From Acanthosepion esculentum (taxonomy: Eukaryota > Mollusca > Cephalopoda > Sepiida > Sepiidae): DNA of 64,000 nucleotides. The notes below the pieces were generated by a model that did not search any database, was not told the origin of the DNA, and saw only the letters and a program-made list of their open reading frames with translations. Both the position numbers and the translations under genes were made by a program. The stretch spans positions 64,941,909 to 65,005,908 of the forward strand of contig OZ038488.1 in the NCBI GenBank assembly GCA_964036315.1, read 5' to 3'. This document shows positions 1 to 11,516 of the stretch, in pieces. Positions within the stretch are counted from its first letter, which is position 1; each line of letters starts with the position of its first letter.

Positions 1-855
1 GCTAATGTGTGAATCATGAAATTGTGCATTTGATCCACATTTTATTCATCATAAAGCAAACACTTCCTATCAATACGTCTGATTATTACTTAAAGTATGA
101 GCAATGACCAGCCAAAAACTTTTTCTTCTTCTGGCTTCAATTCTTTATTTGTATCAATTCCTTATCACTGAGATGCACACAAAATGGGTTACATGCATCA
201 AGTCTCCACACCCCACCACCAGAGCATGACTGAATCTTTCATGTTTGCTTCAGACCTTCAAGAACATTTTCTTTTTCTTCTTTCAATTGTATTTCTACTT
301 TCAAAGACACATATCACTGAAGGTAACCAACATGGAAAATCAGAATGGCTTTTTAAAGTTTTTCTTCCTCACAATCAATATGAATACCTAAATTAAGAAA
401 ACAAAATATTGAGGTTAAAAATAAAAGAAACCTTTTTTTTCATCATCTTATTAATTCTTACAAATCTGTTGTGTGTGCGTGTACTTCAGAAGTTGATCAG
501 TTCTGTTCAAGTACTTAAACCTGAGTGAATATAAGTAGAAATAAATTTCAGATGAACTTAGAAAATCTGAAAAAAATTAAAAAGAGAAAAAAAAAAATGC
601 AGGAATATGAAATAACCCTATTTTGTTGGTAACATTTTCATTAATTCTTGACCACTAAGAATTCCTACATTCTTGATTTGAAGTCTAAATAAAATCATTT
701 TCAAGGCATTTCTACACTGAACTCATTAGTAATACATATTATATTCATAATAAACATATTCAGTTAGTAACATTGGCCTTGAATTCCTGATAATCCCCTT
801 TCTGATTTTTCAATGCAGAAGTTTCAATACAAAAACTTGCTCAAACAAATTTGAA
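1..855. other. AT-rich DNA without a recognisable gene
   Basis: Short open frames only, no recognisable domain or splice-flanked exon. Several A and T runs. Confidence 0.6.
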
Positions 856-864
856 GTGTGTGCG

Positions 865-906
<42 letters not shown>
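856..906. repeat. (TG)n-(CG)n-(CA)n compound microsatellite
   Basis: A short TG run passes through five to six CG dinucleotides into a long CA run. The centre is a perfect palindrome of alternating purine and pyrimidine. Confidence 0.95.
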
Positions 907-908
<2 letters not shown>

Positions 909-1019
909 TACAAATTTAGTATCTAACCAGTTTTTTTTTTCCAACCAAACATATTGTTCACATAGAGCCAAAGCTCAGTTGAAAGTAGGCAGCAAATCCA
1001 TTTAGCTTGCATTCACATT

Positions 1020-1485
1020 TGTGGTGACTAATATTTAACACAGAATAGTTGGTCCACTCAAGTGAAACCAATGAAGAAGTCAGATACTGCCAAGACTTCT
1101 CCATTGATCATGTGCTGACACAGATCATTGATAAGCCCACTTGTATTCCCAATAGAAAAGGACATCACACAAACCTCATACCTCTTTTTCTGATATCCTG
1201 CCCTGAAAAATGCTTTGCTGAAGAGTTATTCTACTGAGCACTTAAAGCTATTAAGTGGTTAGTGTTAAAGTTGATGCCAAACCAAAGGCATCTCTGACGT
1301 TCTCTTCCATAGAATTTTTTGGTACACCAAAGCTGACTGGGACAGCGTCAGATTTTATATGCATCCTTCAAATATGGCATCTGCAGAAGTGACACCCTCA
1401 TCACTTAATTGATCCTTTCTAGCATGTCGAGCTTATAGCCACATCCTGTTGTAACATCGGTTTCCATACAATCACCAAAATTAAG
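1020..1485 (+). pseudogene. Jockey-like LINE relic, endonuclease C-terminal region
   Basis: Translation of 1049-1237 gives motifs such as DFSIDHVLTQIIDKPTCIP and HHTNLIPLFLISCPEKC, which fit the end of the apurinic-type endonuclease domain of Jockey-clade ORF2. A frame further right reads WYTKADWDSVRFYMHPSN, matching the linker (Y..ADWD) that follows the endonuclease. The frames are broken by stops and frameshifts. The same element appears to resume after 1940, with a SINE between. Confidence 0.72.
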
Positions 1486-1499
1486 CAATGTTGAGTCTG

Positions 1500-1700
1500 G
1501 TCAGTACCTAGATGGGTAAAGTTGGATGTGTGGGTGGTGTAATAAATAATAGCTTGGAATTGTTAATCAGAGAGCTGAGTTCCAATTCCTGTTGGTTTCA
1601 TCATATTCACTTATGCACAAATACCCTTGGGAAAGAGTATGAATCCACCTCTTCACTCCTCCAGCTATGGGTTAATTAGTAAAACTTATATCACTAAATT
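1500..1700 (+). repeat. tRNA-type SINE copy inserted in the Jockey relic
   Basis: A head with a degenerate A-box (GGTGTAATAAATAATAG) and B-box (GAGTTCCAATTCC) is followed by a body that, in reverse complement, matches 61975-62345 and 39345-39580 (shared blocks around ACCCATATCTGG and CTTTCCCAAGAGTATTA). Three separate copies in both orientations support a dispersed repeat family. Exact ends are uncertain; the inserted DNA may extend to about 1940. Confidence 0.65.
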
Positions 1701-1939
1701 ATTATCTCCCAAAAACATTCTTACAATCTAAAAATATTTTTTTTTGTCTTTAAATAATCTGAAGAGAGTTGATAACCTATTAAAAAAAAAACCCAAAAAA
1801 CAAAAAACAAGTCAATCATTTCTGGCATGGAAAGTTTTATACTCCAATAAAAAAAAAAAAAACAACAAATATTAAGGTGTGAACCAGGGCTGGCTGAGTT
1901 GCAGCTATAGCTCGCTGTAACCACTACAATATCTATCAC

Positions 1940-3180
1940 AGGTAACCGTGTAATAGGACACTTGATGCATCAGAACTGCCTGCAATTATTCCAAGAGAGT
2001 TATAGAAAATGCACAATGCAGTTATGCACAAGATGTCCAGCCCAAGATCAAATGCAAACAACTTGGATTCTGAGAGTTCTGGAAAATCTCTAACCAGGTC
2101 CTCAATAGAGATAAAGTGTCCATGTGTACTATGATAAATGACCCTAAGTTATCTCATCCTCATCAGATAAATCAAAACTCTTTGCTCTGATCTTTGACAT
2201 CTAACATGGAATTAGGGCCAAAGGAAATTTCTAATTTTCCTCACTCTCGTGGAGCACAAACTTAGTAATATTTCTATCACAGCTCAGGAATTCTCAGAAC
2301 TTATCAAAAGCCTTGACCATAAGGTTACCTGTCTCTCTGCTTTACATAAATGATCTGCCTAAGTGTATACCAATCTTTTGCAGATATCTATGGAGATGAT
2401 ACAATGGCATATGGGTGCATCTCCAAAACTAGATAATCAGAGCCTGGAAGCAGACCCTGAAATTTTCATCTATTGCAATGAACAGGCGTTCTCTCAAGGA
2501 AGCCCCTTTCTTTGAATGCTTATTGGTACTTAAGCTTACCCCAGACCTCAAATATACACTCCATTGCTAAAGATGCTAGGAAAATGGACAGTTCCCTGAA
2601 CTGCCTCAGTAAGTATGTGACTCCACTTGCTATCCTCTACCTTTACTAGAATAGGCTGAAAATGGAGTAGATGTTATATCTGGGATGGAGTTGCCCAGTC
2701 TTCACTTTCCAGTCTCAGTAAAGTAGAAAATTCATCACCCAGAAGGATGCAGAGATTTTCCACCCTACAACCCCTTTCTGACAAATGAAACATTGTAAGC
2801 CTCTTGTTACTCTATTGCTATTCCATGGAAAGTGTTCAGATGAACTAGATTCCTCATTTCCAGCAGTTCAGAGCATCACAGTTAGGACCTACTGTGTCAT
2901 GCGACGTACAGTGTAGCAGACCACCTTCATATTCCATTGGTGAGGAGTAAGTTCCATTCAAACAGATTCTTCCCATGAACCTTGTGGAAACTATCCCCAA
3001 CAAGATGCTTCCTTGACCACTACAATGTTAACCTGTTCAACTCTGGGGGAAAGATAAGTTAACCCTAGTCATATAAACTGCACCTTTTACCTTTTTTTCT
3101 TACCACTCACAAAAACAAACTGCTTCTGTCACCATCTCAGGTGACTCTTGTATAGGGCAAACATTAAAAAAAGAAGTTAT
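1940..3180 (+). pseudogene. Jockey-like LINE relic, reverse transcriptase and C-terminus
   Basis: Scattered plus-strand motifs in order: W-K-I-S-N-Q-V-L-N-R near 2080 (pre-RT linker), LLYINDLPK near 2340 (RT domain 4), a decayed Y-x-D-D box near 2390, and IWDGVAQSSLSSL near 2680 in the C-terminal region. All frames carry stops and shifts. The order and strand match the 1020-1485 segment, so both are probably one element of more than 2 kb. An A-rich tract near 3170 may mark the 3' end. Confidence 0.72.
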
Positions 3181-5916
3181 ATCAAATGCAGATGCTGTTA
3201 AACACACCTGATCATTTGCTCCACTCTATATTTAATCATTGTAAGAATATTTAATTGATATATGCCAAAACAAAAGTTATTAAAAAAGAAAATTCTTGAG
3301 CAGCAGTAAGAAAAAAACTTTTTAAGTTGTTTGCATATTTAAGATGCATTTCTGTCATTTTAATATTTGATTAGATTTTCTTTCATCTTGTTACTGTTGC
3401 ATTTTTTTTTTTTTTTTTTTTTTTTTAAAATCACAACACAATGATTTAGTAAGTCAGAGATTGGAAATGAAATCACGTCTGACAACTTGTAGCTTGTATT
3501 CTCAAGAGCCTGCCTGACATAAGATGAAGGAAAAACAAAGTCAAAAAGTTACTTTATTATACCAGGTTTAATAATAGTGGTAGAATATAAAAAAAAAAAA
3601 ATGACTCAAGCATTAGAGAGACAGACACACACACAGACACACACACAGACAGAAAAGGAAAAAAATTGCCATTTGTTAATGATGTTTGAAGTGAATAGTT
3701 GTTATTGACATTTATTAAAACATAAAACTCCAATGAGATCAAAATAAATATTTGTTGGGCTTCGTTTTTCAATACTGTACAGCAAAAGAAAAAAAAACAC
3801 TAGTCTGGCTAAAACTAGCAAGAGAAAATTGCACATTTCAGACGCTGCACTTGTATATTGCACCTATGCATTTTCTGAGTTGGTCTGTGTTGCTAGCAGA
3901 AATTATGGAGAGTAAAAAAAAAGAAAATGAGGGAAGAAAGTTTTTTTCTTCCCTCACCTCAAATTATTGATGAATAAGTCAGATAGCCGGTAAAAATAAC
4001 TAAGAATTTCAACATGATTTCAGATGAGAGCATTCGGTTCCTGTTCAAAAATGATTTCAAAAAGCTATAGCGAAAAATCTTTTGTGAACAAACAGTTGTC
4101 AAATATGTGAAGTGTGGCTGTAACTTTGGTCAATAATTTAAAAATGAGAAAAAATAAAATTATCCATTTCTAAATACTATTACTGTTAATGCATTATTTT
4201 CCTGAATATACCAATAACCAAAAATAAGGTTAGTCATTATTTGTTATTGTTATTTATTAAAGTGTTAGAGAGGAGAAAGGACAAAAAAAAAAAGAAGAAA
4301 ATAATTGAAATTTTAAAAGGGTCCATAAAAAAATTATATCAATTATACACAGAGGAACAGACAAGTATTTTTTTGCTCAAAATCCTACCAAACAAAATAT
4401 TATTTCAAATCCCTTCTTGATCGAGATTGAAACTTTTTGGTGTCTCCTGTTACGTTTATATCAAAGCATCTTTACCTACCTGTACTGTCACTACAAACAC
4501 AAAAAATAATTAATAAAAAACTAAATAAAAGCAAGACAAATTTAAGAAATCTGTACCTACTGAATTGGTTACATTTTCTATATGTATTATCTATGATTTG
4601 TATCTAAGCAATTAACTATTATGACATGTAAGAATTCTGCTTTTTAAATCATTAAGCTAACAAAAAAGAAATTAAACTATTAGCAAGCTGATCTGATTAC
4701 TTACAGATGATATATTTTGTTATGGTAACACAGGTCTGTTTATTGGCAGTCAGTAATGTTTCCTGTTACCATATGGAATAGGTCAGTAAATATGAGATCT
4801 TACTTATATATAATTAAAAAAAATGTAATTTTTTTTTTCTTTTACTTCATTTTAGGCCTCTGTACTTAAAATTATAAATATTTGTATAAGGAAACTTGAA
4901 AAGACAGACTTAGTTTTGCGTTACATGAGCTACTTTTAAAACTCAATCTTCTTCAAAAATCAAATTCCCAAAAAAGTAATTTTCAGACAAAGCAGATCAA
5001 ACTACATAACATTTTCTTACAGAAAAGTAGTGTATTTGTGTAAACAAAAAAAATTTAAATAGTATTTACATTGTTTTTACTGATTGAAATTACTAATTTA
5101 TTCATAAATACTGTCTGTTTTTTAAATATACTTTAGTGTTTCACTTGTTAACTATGATCATTTTAGAATTGTTACTCACTAGATATGATACAGAAGGTTA
5201 AAAATCTTAACCCTGAATTAGTTTGTTGAAATCTAAGCTAATTGCAAAAAAACAAAAAACAAGCTGTTCTCATTTACGGACCCAAGGCCAAAGCTCAAGT
5301 TAGCCCCATGAAACAAACTGAAATAAATAGAGATAAATAAAAAACTTTTTCAAAGAAAATTTTTTAACCATAAAATGGTATCACAAACTCACTTCAGCAC
5401 AGAAAATGTTTTTAGTTGATTAATTGAAGAAGTTAAAGAATCAATTCCTGTTTTAATACTGATTTTCACATCAAGTAGCAGATCATTCTATAAGTTCAAC
5501 AAGTTTTTAATCTTGAGGAAAATTTACAGCCTGAAAACTTTGCCTGCCATTTAGCTTCTCTTCTAAAAAAGAAATCAATTCAAAGAACTCAATATCAAAT
5601 TTAAAAAATTTAAACTATCAACATTTTCAGTCAGACCTAATATAAATGTTCACTGGCTATGAAGATTTTTTTGGTAGGTGAGGGAGATCAGGTTATTCTG
5701 TGTGCATATGGTCACAGTACTGCAACTGAAGTAGCCTTTCCAGACTTTTGTCCCAGACAAGAAAATCTGTATACTTGGAGAAAAATCCCTTAATTGCCTA
5801 AAAATTACTTTGTTTACATTTTGTGTTGGAAAAAAAAGTCTGTAGATATACAGTTCAAAAGGTGACAATGAGAAATTACATTTCTTAAGTAGGGTAACTG
5901 TTTTTTTCTATAACTA
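3181..5916. other. AT-rich DNA without a recognisable gene
   Basis: Contains poly-T at 3401-3427 and a short degenerate (CA)n near 3620-3652. Open frames are short and resemble nothing known to me. Confidence 0.55.
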
Positions 5917-5922
5917 TGATGG

Positions 5923-6010
5923 CTTCCAATAGCCTAATGGTAAGGCATGCGTTACTTAAAAATGGTTCCCCAATTGAAAAGTGAATACAGGTTCAATTCC
6001 TGTTTGGAGG
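5923..6010 (+). tRNA. tRNA-like sequence, probably a pseudogene or SINE head
   Basis: Pairs can be drawn for an acceptor stem (CTTCCAA 5923-5929 with TTGGAGG 6004-6010, one G-U), a D-arm (GCCT/AGGC around AATGGTA) and a perfect 5-bp T-arm (ACAGG/CCTGT with loop TTCAATT). A-box TAGCCTAATGG and B-box GGTTCAATTCC are good. The stretch between the D- and T-arms is 40 nt, about 17 longer than usual, and no convincing anticodon stem forms. It starts with C. A functional tRNA is therefore unlikely; a tRNA pseudogene or SINE promoter is more plausible. Confidence 0.45.
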
Positions 6011-6079
6011 CACATTTTCTTTAGTAGGACTTCAATCACTAGACTTCTAAAAAAGAAGGCCTGTACTCAAACATTTGTT

Positions 6080-6105
6080 TGTGTGTGTGTGCACACACAC
6101 ACACA
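6080..6105. repeat. palindromic (GT)n(CA)n microsatellite
   Basis: A GT run passes directly into CA through a central TGCA, so the tract is its own reverse complement. Confidence 0.9.
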
Positions 6106-6402
6106 GAGTCCATCAAAAAATGTATCTTCAGTTCAGGAAAGGAAAATCTTGTCTTTTGCACTTTTATCAAATTGCGATAACACTGTTTATTGTAGTACAA
6201 TATTTTCCTGATAGATGACATTACATTGGTGACCCTTAGACAAGAAATTGAAAATGCATATGCAGCAATCCCACTGGATGTTTTGGCAACCATTGTCCAA
6301 GCAGTAGTTCACCATACTAATTAATGTCTGAATAAATTTAGTATTACAATATCTATACAAGTTTTTCCTTTCCTGAAGGGTATATACATGTTTTTGGTGG
6401 AC

Positions 6403-6403
<1 letters not shown>

Positions 6404-6439
<36 letters not shown>
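6404..6439. repeat. (TG)n microsatellite
   Basis: Uninterrupted TG dinucleotides, about 17 units. Confidence 0.95.
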
Positions 6440-6440
<1 letters not shown>

Positions 6441-9117
6441 TGGCCAAATGGTCATAGGAAAAAAATGGGGGATAGACTGAACAGAGTTCAAATTTAATTT
6501 CTATTGAAACTGCGTTCACTTTGCTTTTGTAGAAAGACATTAATTCTTTTCCTCTAGCTGGCCCAAGGTACACCCAGTGCGAGTTCAGTACATTGAATTT
6601 CCCAATGAACCAAAAACATTTTTTAAAAATTACACACATATGCACACACTTACCTACTACTGCATTTGAATTGTTCTAATCTAAACAAAATGCCTTCATT
6701 TTTTTTTTTTTTTAATTCAGAGAAAATATACCAGATTATGGTTCTTATTGTTTTTAACAACATACTTTAGTCATCCAAATTATCATGTTAAAGTCAATAG
6801 AGAATATGAAATCATTTTATATTAAGCATATAGCAAGGGAATTGCTAGATATGATGATAGACATGTATTCTTGAAGAAATGGCAGAAGGCAGATGGAATC
6901 AGGTTTTCATCGTAATAATTATAGGAGAAGGAGACCTCACAACCTGTTAAAGATTAGAGAAAGATAAAAATTGGATGATGAGGACAAATAAAATATAAAG
7001 GTTGAAACATACTAGGTCAAGGCAAATGGAAAAAAAAAATGTTTTTGATTTGGCAGTAACTCTTTATTCATAAATGTCATAATAGAAGGAATAGAACCAA
7101 TTTTGTTTAGAGAAAAAAAAAATGTTAAAATAAATAATCCATAAGAAAATTTACTTTATTTGGGGGGAAAAAATTGAAGATAATAAATGAAAAATTATAC
7201 AAGCAATGCATAACATTTCAGATAAAAAAAAAAAAAAAAATTATGAAAAGCAGGGTGTGGGGGAACCAAAGAGAAATAAAAATTTTGGCTACCTCTGAAG
7301 TTTTCCCCGAAAGTATTTTTTTTTTCATTATTTTAAAATTTGATGTAAAGAATACTGTACAAAATAAAACATTCTAAAACAGTACTTTTTTTTTTAATGA
7401 ATTTTAATTTAAACAAAATTTCTTGTTTTTATTATATTATTTCAAATCTGTTCCTATGCCTAATTTTTGTTGTTCATGAATAAATTTAAAAACTTTGAAC
7501 CTATCCTAATAAAAATAGGGGTGGAAAGAAAAATACACCCCTGAAAATACAAAAATATAATAATCCTAGATAAGGACATGAATAGTTAGGACTGTAGCCA
7601 AAGCTTTTAATTGGAAAAAAATTACCTTGAAAAAAAAAAAAAAAAAAAAAAAGAAATCACATTAAAAAAAAGGCTTTTTTGTTGTGGCAGTAATTATTCA
7701 AATGAATATACAAAGGTATCTATAATTTTAATACATAAAACACATACATACACACATGTGCAGGTATGTGTGTATATGTATTAATATATCATAAATGTCA
7801 TTTACAGTACAATTTAAAGATGTGTGCGTGTATGGCTACAGATACTTAATATTGCAAGAACCCACAATTTTCATAAACAAGTCGGAATCATAACTGCACA
7901 AGACATTTCAATACATTTATAAAAAAAAACAAAAAAAAAACAACAATTAAAAAAAAATGATATAGTTTGGTGCCTCACCCTTGGCTCCCACCACCCAACC
8001 CCACGTTGATTAGAGACTTTAGCAGACAAAACAAATAGAAAGGCATATGAGACATACAAGCATTAAGAACAAAAAGATCAGGTCTAAGACCAGCCATAGT
8101 TATTGTTCATTTCTTCTTATTAAAAAAAAAATTAAAATAAATTAAATTAAAAAAAAATGCACCAATATCAAGCAAAGTGCACTTTGGTGTTAGTCCTGGA
8201 GAGTTTTGGTAGTTTTCCAGCAACAAAGAAAAAAATTAATGATGTGAATAGTTTATGAACCATTTGCATTGGTTATAGCAATAAACATTAGTATTTCCCA
8301 TTATCTAGCTAAGAGACAGACCAACCTCCATTACAAACCACCAATTCAAAGTGGTAGCATAGCAATAGTAGTAGTAGCAATAATAATAATAATGATGATG
8401 ATGATGATATAGCATAAATGGACTACACAATCAGCATGCATGCTCCCCACACAACTGAGAGGAGTATGCATGCTCACCCACCAAACAGAAAAAAGCATGC
8501 ACAAATATGGCTACATATATGACAAGAGAAATTGTGGCACATCATTTTATTAAGCCACCACTACTCTTAAATTTGCCATAAAGTAAAACCAACAAAAGTA
8601 TTATTATTATTATTATTTTCATATACTATTTTTTTTTTTAAACTATTTTTGTGGAAAGCACAAATACTTTAGCAGAACCAAGTTAGCCCTCTACTTATCA
8701 TTGATTTCTCCAGAAGAGAGAATGCAAGAAAAGTGCAGATTTGAAATAATAGGCTTACAATCCTTTAGGAAAGAAAGACGAAACCAGATGGCGGAACCAA
8801 GTCATGGCTGAGTAGAATGAAAAGAGGGCACAGTTCAGCATGACTTATTTTCTTATGCACACCATCTCCAGTGAGAGTAGCAAGATGCAGTTATGAAATG
8901 ATGGAGGCAGCACAACTTACAAATAGGCTGGTCTTATCAGGCTGGAGAGAATATATCGGAGAAATTTGGACAGGTGCAAATAAAATCTGGAAGGCCATAT
9001 TTTTCCAATATGAAAAATATTTGAATTATTTGACTAAAAACGTCTGATTTATCCACCATAAAAAAAACTTGTATTTAATTTGCAGAAAAAATTAAATACT
9101 TTAAGACCAAAAGAATC
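6440..9117. other. AT-rich intergenic DNA downstream of DCUN1D3
   Basis: No coding exon seen. It has several A homopolymers (for example 7630-7652) and an AGT/AAT/GAT trinucleotide array at 8366-8409. The right part could belong to a long DCUN1D3 3' UTR, which the sequence alone cannot settle. Confidence 0.5.
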
Positions 9118-9123
9118 CTTTAT
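9118..9123 (-). terminator. candidate polyadenylation signal AATAAA for DCUN1D3
   Basis: TTTATT on the plus strand reads AATAAA on the minus strand, about 150 nt past the stop codon. Several other AATAAA hexamers occur further downstream (for example near 8546), and this AT-rich DNA makes chance matches common, so the true 3' end may lie elsewhere. Confidence 0.3.
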
Positions 9124-9274
9124 TTTTTTGTTCAAAGTATAAAAAAAAAAAAAAAAAAAAAAAAAATAGCCACACCTGATAAAAAGGATAAACACAGATA
9201 TTGGTTTATGATATAAATTAGCTAAGCATGGGAAAAAAAAAATCATAGAAAGTGGGGAAATAAAATAAAAAACA

Positions 9275-10192
9275 TCAGTCACTTTTTACATTCTGGTTTC
9301 TTAAATCGTTCTCATACTCCACAAAATCGTCAAATAGGCTGGGCCAGGCTTCTGTATCATCATAGGCGGTCAGGTCATCACCAACCTGTTCAGTGAAATT
9401 TAAAAACATGTCCCAAGTGTCTTTTGGAATGCCTCGAATGTCTGGATGTTTTTGAAGAAACTCCAGCCAATGTTGCAAAATTGGAGGTTCTGTCCGAGTG
9501 AATATAAGTCTCCAGAGAATTACTGCCATCTCTATTGGTAATGTTCTCTGGCCTGTCTCCAGTCCAAATTTGTACGTCCATCGGTAAAAATCCCTAAAAA
9601 TTTGTTTATTCTGGACTTCTGACAACAGGTCATTGAACTTGGAGCGTATGCCTTTGACAGAGTCCACCTTCAGGGATTTACAACCTTGAACAAATTCGCT
9701 GCGTGTAAAGCAGCACATTGTCTCGGCTTGGAATTTCCAGGCCAAAATCAGCACAATGAATTCCTCTGGTTTGACATCCAAGTCTTTGCAAAATTTTTCT
9801 ATGCCCTCAGCAAGAATCATGTCATGTCCAATATCCCGGTAATGGTCGAACAGGGTGTGGATCTCCTGCTCAGAGTAGTCTCTACACAACAGGGACAGCC
9901 GCTTGCCGTCACCGTTGGCCTGCCGTTTGATTGGCGGGATTTTGGAATAAGTTGGAAACATCTTCTTGCTGGATGCATCAGTAGAGCCGAGTCCATGAGA
10001 CTTTGCTAATCCGGCACCTTGTGACTTTGGACCACTTGACTGCAAGCGTTTGCTGTCCTTGCTCTGCACTGTCTCTTGTTGGCTTTTGTTGCTGCTGCCA
10101 CCACCACTCTCGGTCAGTCCACTCTGATTTTCATCATAGGAAGGACCAGAACTGGATCGGGAGGGCTCACAACACGATAGGCACTTCCCCAT
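9275..10192 (-). CDS. DCUN1D3: DCN1-like protein 3 (cullin neddylation co-E3), complete single-exon reading frame
   Basis: The 305-residue product matches the DCUN1D3 branch of DCN1-like proteins, scaffold-type E3 factors that bind cullins and the NEDD8-charged E2 to promote or tune cullin neddylation. The N-terminus MGKCLS fits an N-myristoylation signal (Gly2, Ser6), with Cys4, Cys7 and Cys8 as possible palmitoylation sites; this suggests membrane attachment, as known for vertebrate DCUN1D3. Residues about 10-75 are Ser/Gln-rich and look disordered. There is no UBA domain, as expected for this paralogue. Residues about 104-295 form the PONY domain, including LAWKFQAETMC, KDTWDMFLNFT and EAWPSLFDDF. 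The three cullin-binding DAD-patch residues appear intact as Asp258, Ala282 and Asp288, with the same 24- and 6-residue spacing as human (D241, A265, D271). Length is close to human (304). An in-frame TAG lies 18 nt upstream of the ATG, so the start is secure. Stop is TGA. No coding intron is seen, as in vertebrate DCUN1D3. Confidence 0.96.
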   Translation of the reverse strand: MGKCLSCCEPSRSSSGPSYDENQSGLTESGGGSSNKSQQETVQSKDSKRLQSSGPKSQGAGLAKSHGLGSTDASSKKMFPTYSKIPPIKRQANGDGKRLSLLCRDYSEQEIHTLFDHYRDIGHDMILAEGIEKFCKDLDVKPEEFIVLILAWKFQAETMCCFTRSEFVQGCKSLKVDSVKGIRSKFNDLLSEVQNKQIFRDFYRWTYKFGLETGQRTLPIEMAVILWRLIFTRTEPPILQHWLEFLQKHPDIRGIPKDTWDMFLNFTEQVGDDLTAYDDTEAWPSLFDDFVEYENDLRNQNVKSD

Positions 10193-10260
10193 TAGACCTA
10201 ACTCAAACTAAACTCCAGGTAGCCAGTTTTCTATTCTGAAAGAGAAAGAAAATATTTTAA
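10193..10260 (-). promoter_or_regulatory. 3' splice acceptor and 43-nt 5' UTR segment of DCUN1D3
   Basis: Read on the minus strand, a pyrimidine-rich tract (TTTTCTTTCTCTTTCAG) ends with AG at 10236, followed by AATAG and 43 nt of leader before the ATG at 10192. This is a near-ideal acceptor, so the coding exon probably begins at 10235 and an upstream untranslated exon lies at higher coordinates. No donor or first exon could be identified by eye. An expressed intron-containing transcript would argue that this is the native gene rather than a retrocopy. Confidence 0.7.
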
Positions 10261-10840
10261 AGGATTTTTCCTGCAAACAGAAAGCCTGACAAAGAAAAAT
10301 CAACAAGTTATATTTAAAGGAATAAATGCATATTTGTAGATGATTCTAAAATTACAAGGAGGAGTCTGGAAAAACTTCTAGACACATTTTGGAAAAAAAA
10401 ACAAAACCAAACCCCCCCAAAAAACTCAATATTCCTGAAAAAAAAAAAAAAACAAACTTGTAGATGGTTGCCTGTGTAGGAAGAGGTGATTAAAAAGAAT
10501 GAACTGATTGTTGTATGTAGAGAATCAATGTCATCAAATTACAATAGATCAATAATAGTTAGATACTTCAAAGCAAAATTAATGTTGGCAATGAAGAACA
10601 GTGATGGTGAAATCAACTCTAGATTTAATAAGGAACTAAGCTGAAAGCCAAGTGACAGAAATTGACAGGCATTTATTCAAGTGAGGTATATCATACCAAA
10701 TCTCTGCAGCTGGCAGTACCTTTTGAGAAGATTTTTACTATAGCATCACTCGTGTATATTGCAATTATACCTCCATATCTGAGAAAAATATATTCCAAGA
10801 TCCCCACAGCTCATGACAAAGACTGGTTAGTACTGAATCC
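10261..10840 (-). other. presumed 5' UTR intron sequence of DCUN1D3
   Basis: Lies directly upstream of the acceptor at 10236. No coding potential or repeat family recognised. Confidence 0.4.
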
Positions 10841-10898
<58 letters not shown>

Positions 10899-10899
10899 G
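10841..10899. repeat. (TG)n-(TA)n-(CA)n palindromic microsatellite
   Basis: TG, then TA, then CA runs form a self-complementary 59-bp tract. It abuts the terminal repeat of the mariner-like relic on its right. Confidence 0.95.
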
Positions 10900-11316
10900 G
10901 ATGATTCAAAAGTTTGTCATATTCTAAGAACTCTTAGATCATGAACTGCAAATGGTAGCAGGATTGAACCGGTACCATTTAAAAGCTAAACATGTCAAGT
11001 TTTCTTCTGCTGAATTAAATTTCATTTCGTTTTTTTTTTGTCTCTTTCCAGATCCATTAATGTCATTCACAAAACAAGAGAAGTCATTTTGCATCCTAGA
11101 ATATGCTAAAATCATGGACACGCGTTCATGCAAATTCCATACAACGTTCACCAATGTAGATGTTCCATTTTGAATTGGCATGCAAAATTTAAGGAGGGGA
11201 AGTGTTTGTGCCTGGCAAAGAGAACAGGACGCCCCTCAACTTCAGATGATATGGTTAAGCAAGTTTGTTTGGATGTGTGCTGTGTAACTTGCAGTGCTCA
11301 CATTGAACACCAGTAA
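10900..11316 (+). pseudogene. mariner-type element relic with DUF4817-like helix-turn-helix domain
   Basis: The left edge AGGATGATTCAAAAGTTTG resembles a Tc1/mariner terminal repeat. Two overlapping plus-strand frames together carry an N-terminal transposase-type domain: FCILEYAKIMDTRSC in one frame, then LNWHAKFKEGKCL and KRTGRPSTSDDMVKQV in another, the W..F..G......GRP pattern of DUF4817/Mos1-type HTH domains. A frameshift near 11165-11180 separates them, and no DDE catalytic domain follows, so the copy is dead. The right end is lost, perhaps in the (TG)n at 11428. Confidence 0.68.
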
Positions 11317-11424
11317 AAACCTACATAGAAATGTGGAAATATTAGCTTTCTGGAAATATAGTGTTTTGATATCCTCAATAGTTATTAAGATATACAGTGT
11401 CATAATATGGCACATACTCTTGAA

Positions 11425-11427
<3 letters not shown>

Positions 11428-11513
<86 letters not shown>
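11428..11513. repeat. (TG)n microsatellite, about 43 units
   Basis: A perfect TG run of about 86 bp. Confidence 0.97.

Positions 11514-11516
<3 letters not shown>

Noticed and set aside
3557..3970. Short frames on both strands around 3.6-3.9 kb
   Set aside because: Low-complexity, dependent on CA and A runs, and without any family resemblance.
5923..6010. A functional tRNA gene
   Set aside because: No anticodon stem forms and the central region is too long; kept only as a tRNA-like sequence.
9686..10239. Plus-strand open frames opposite DCUN1D3
   Set aside because: Antisense shadows of the real coding region, with no domain of their own.
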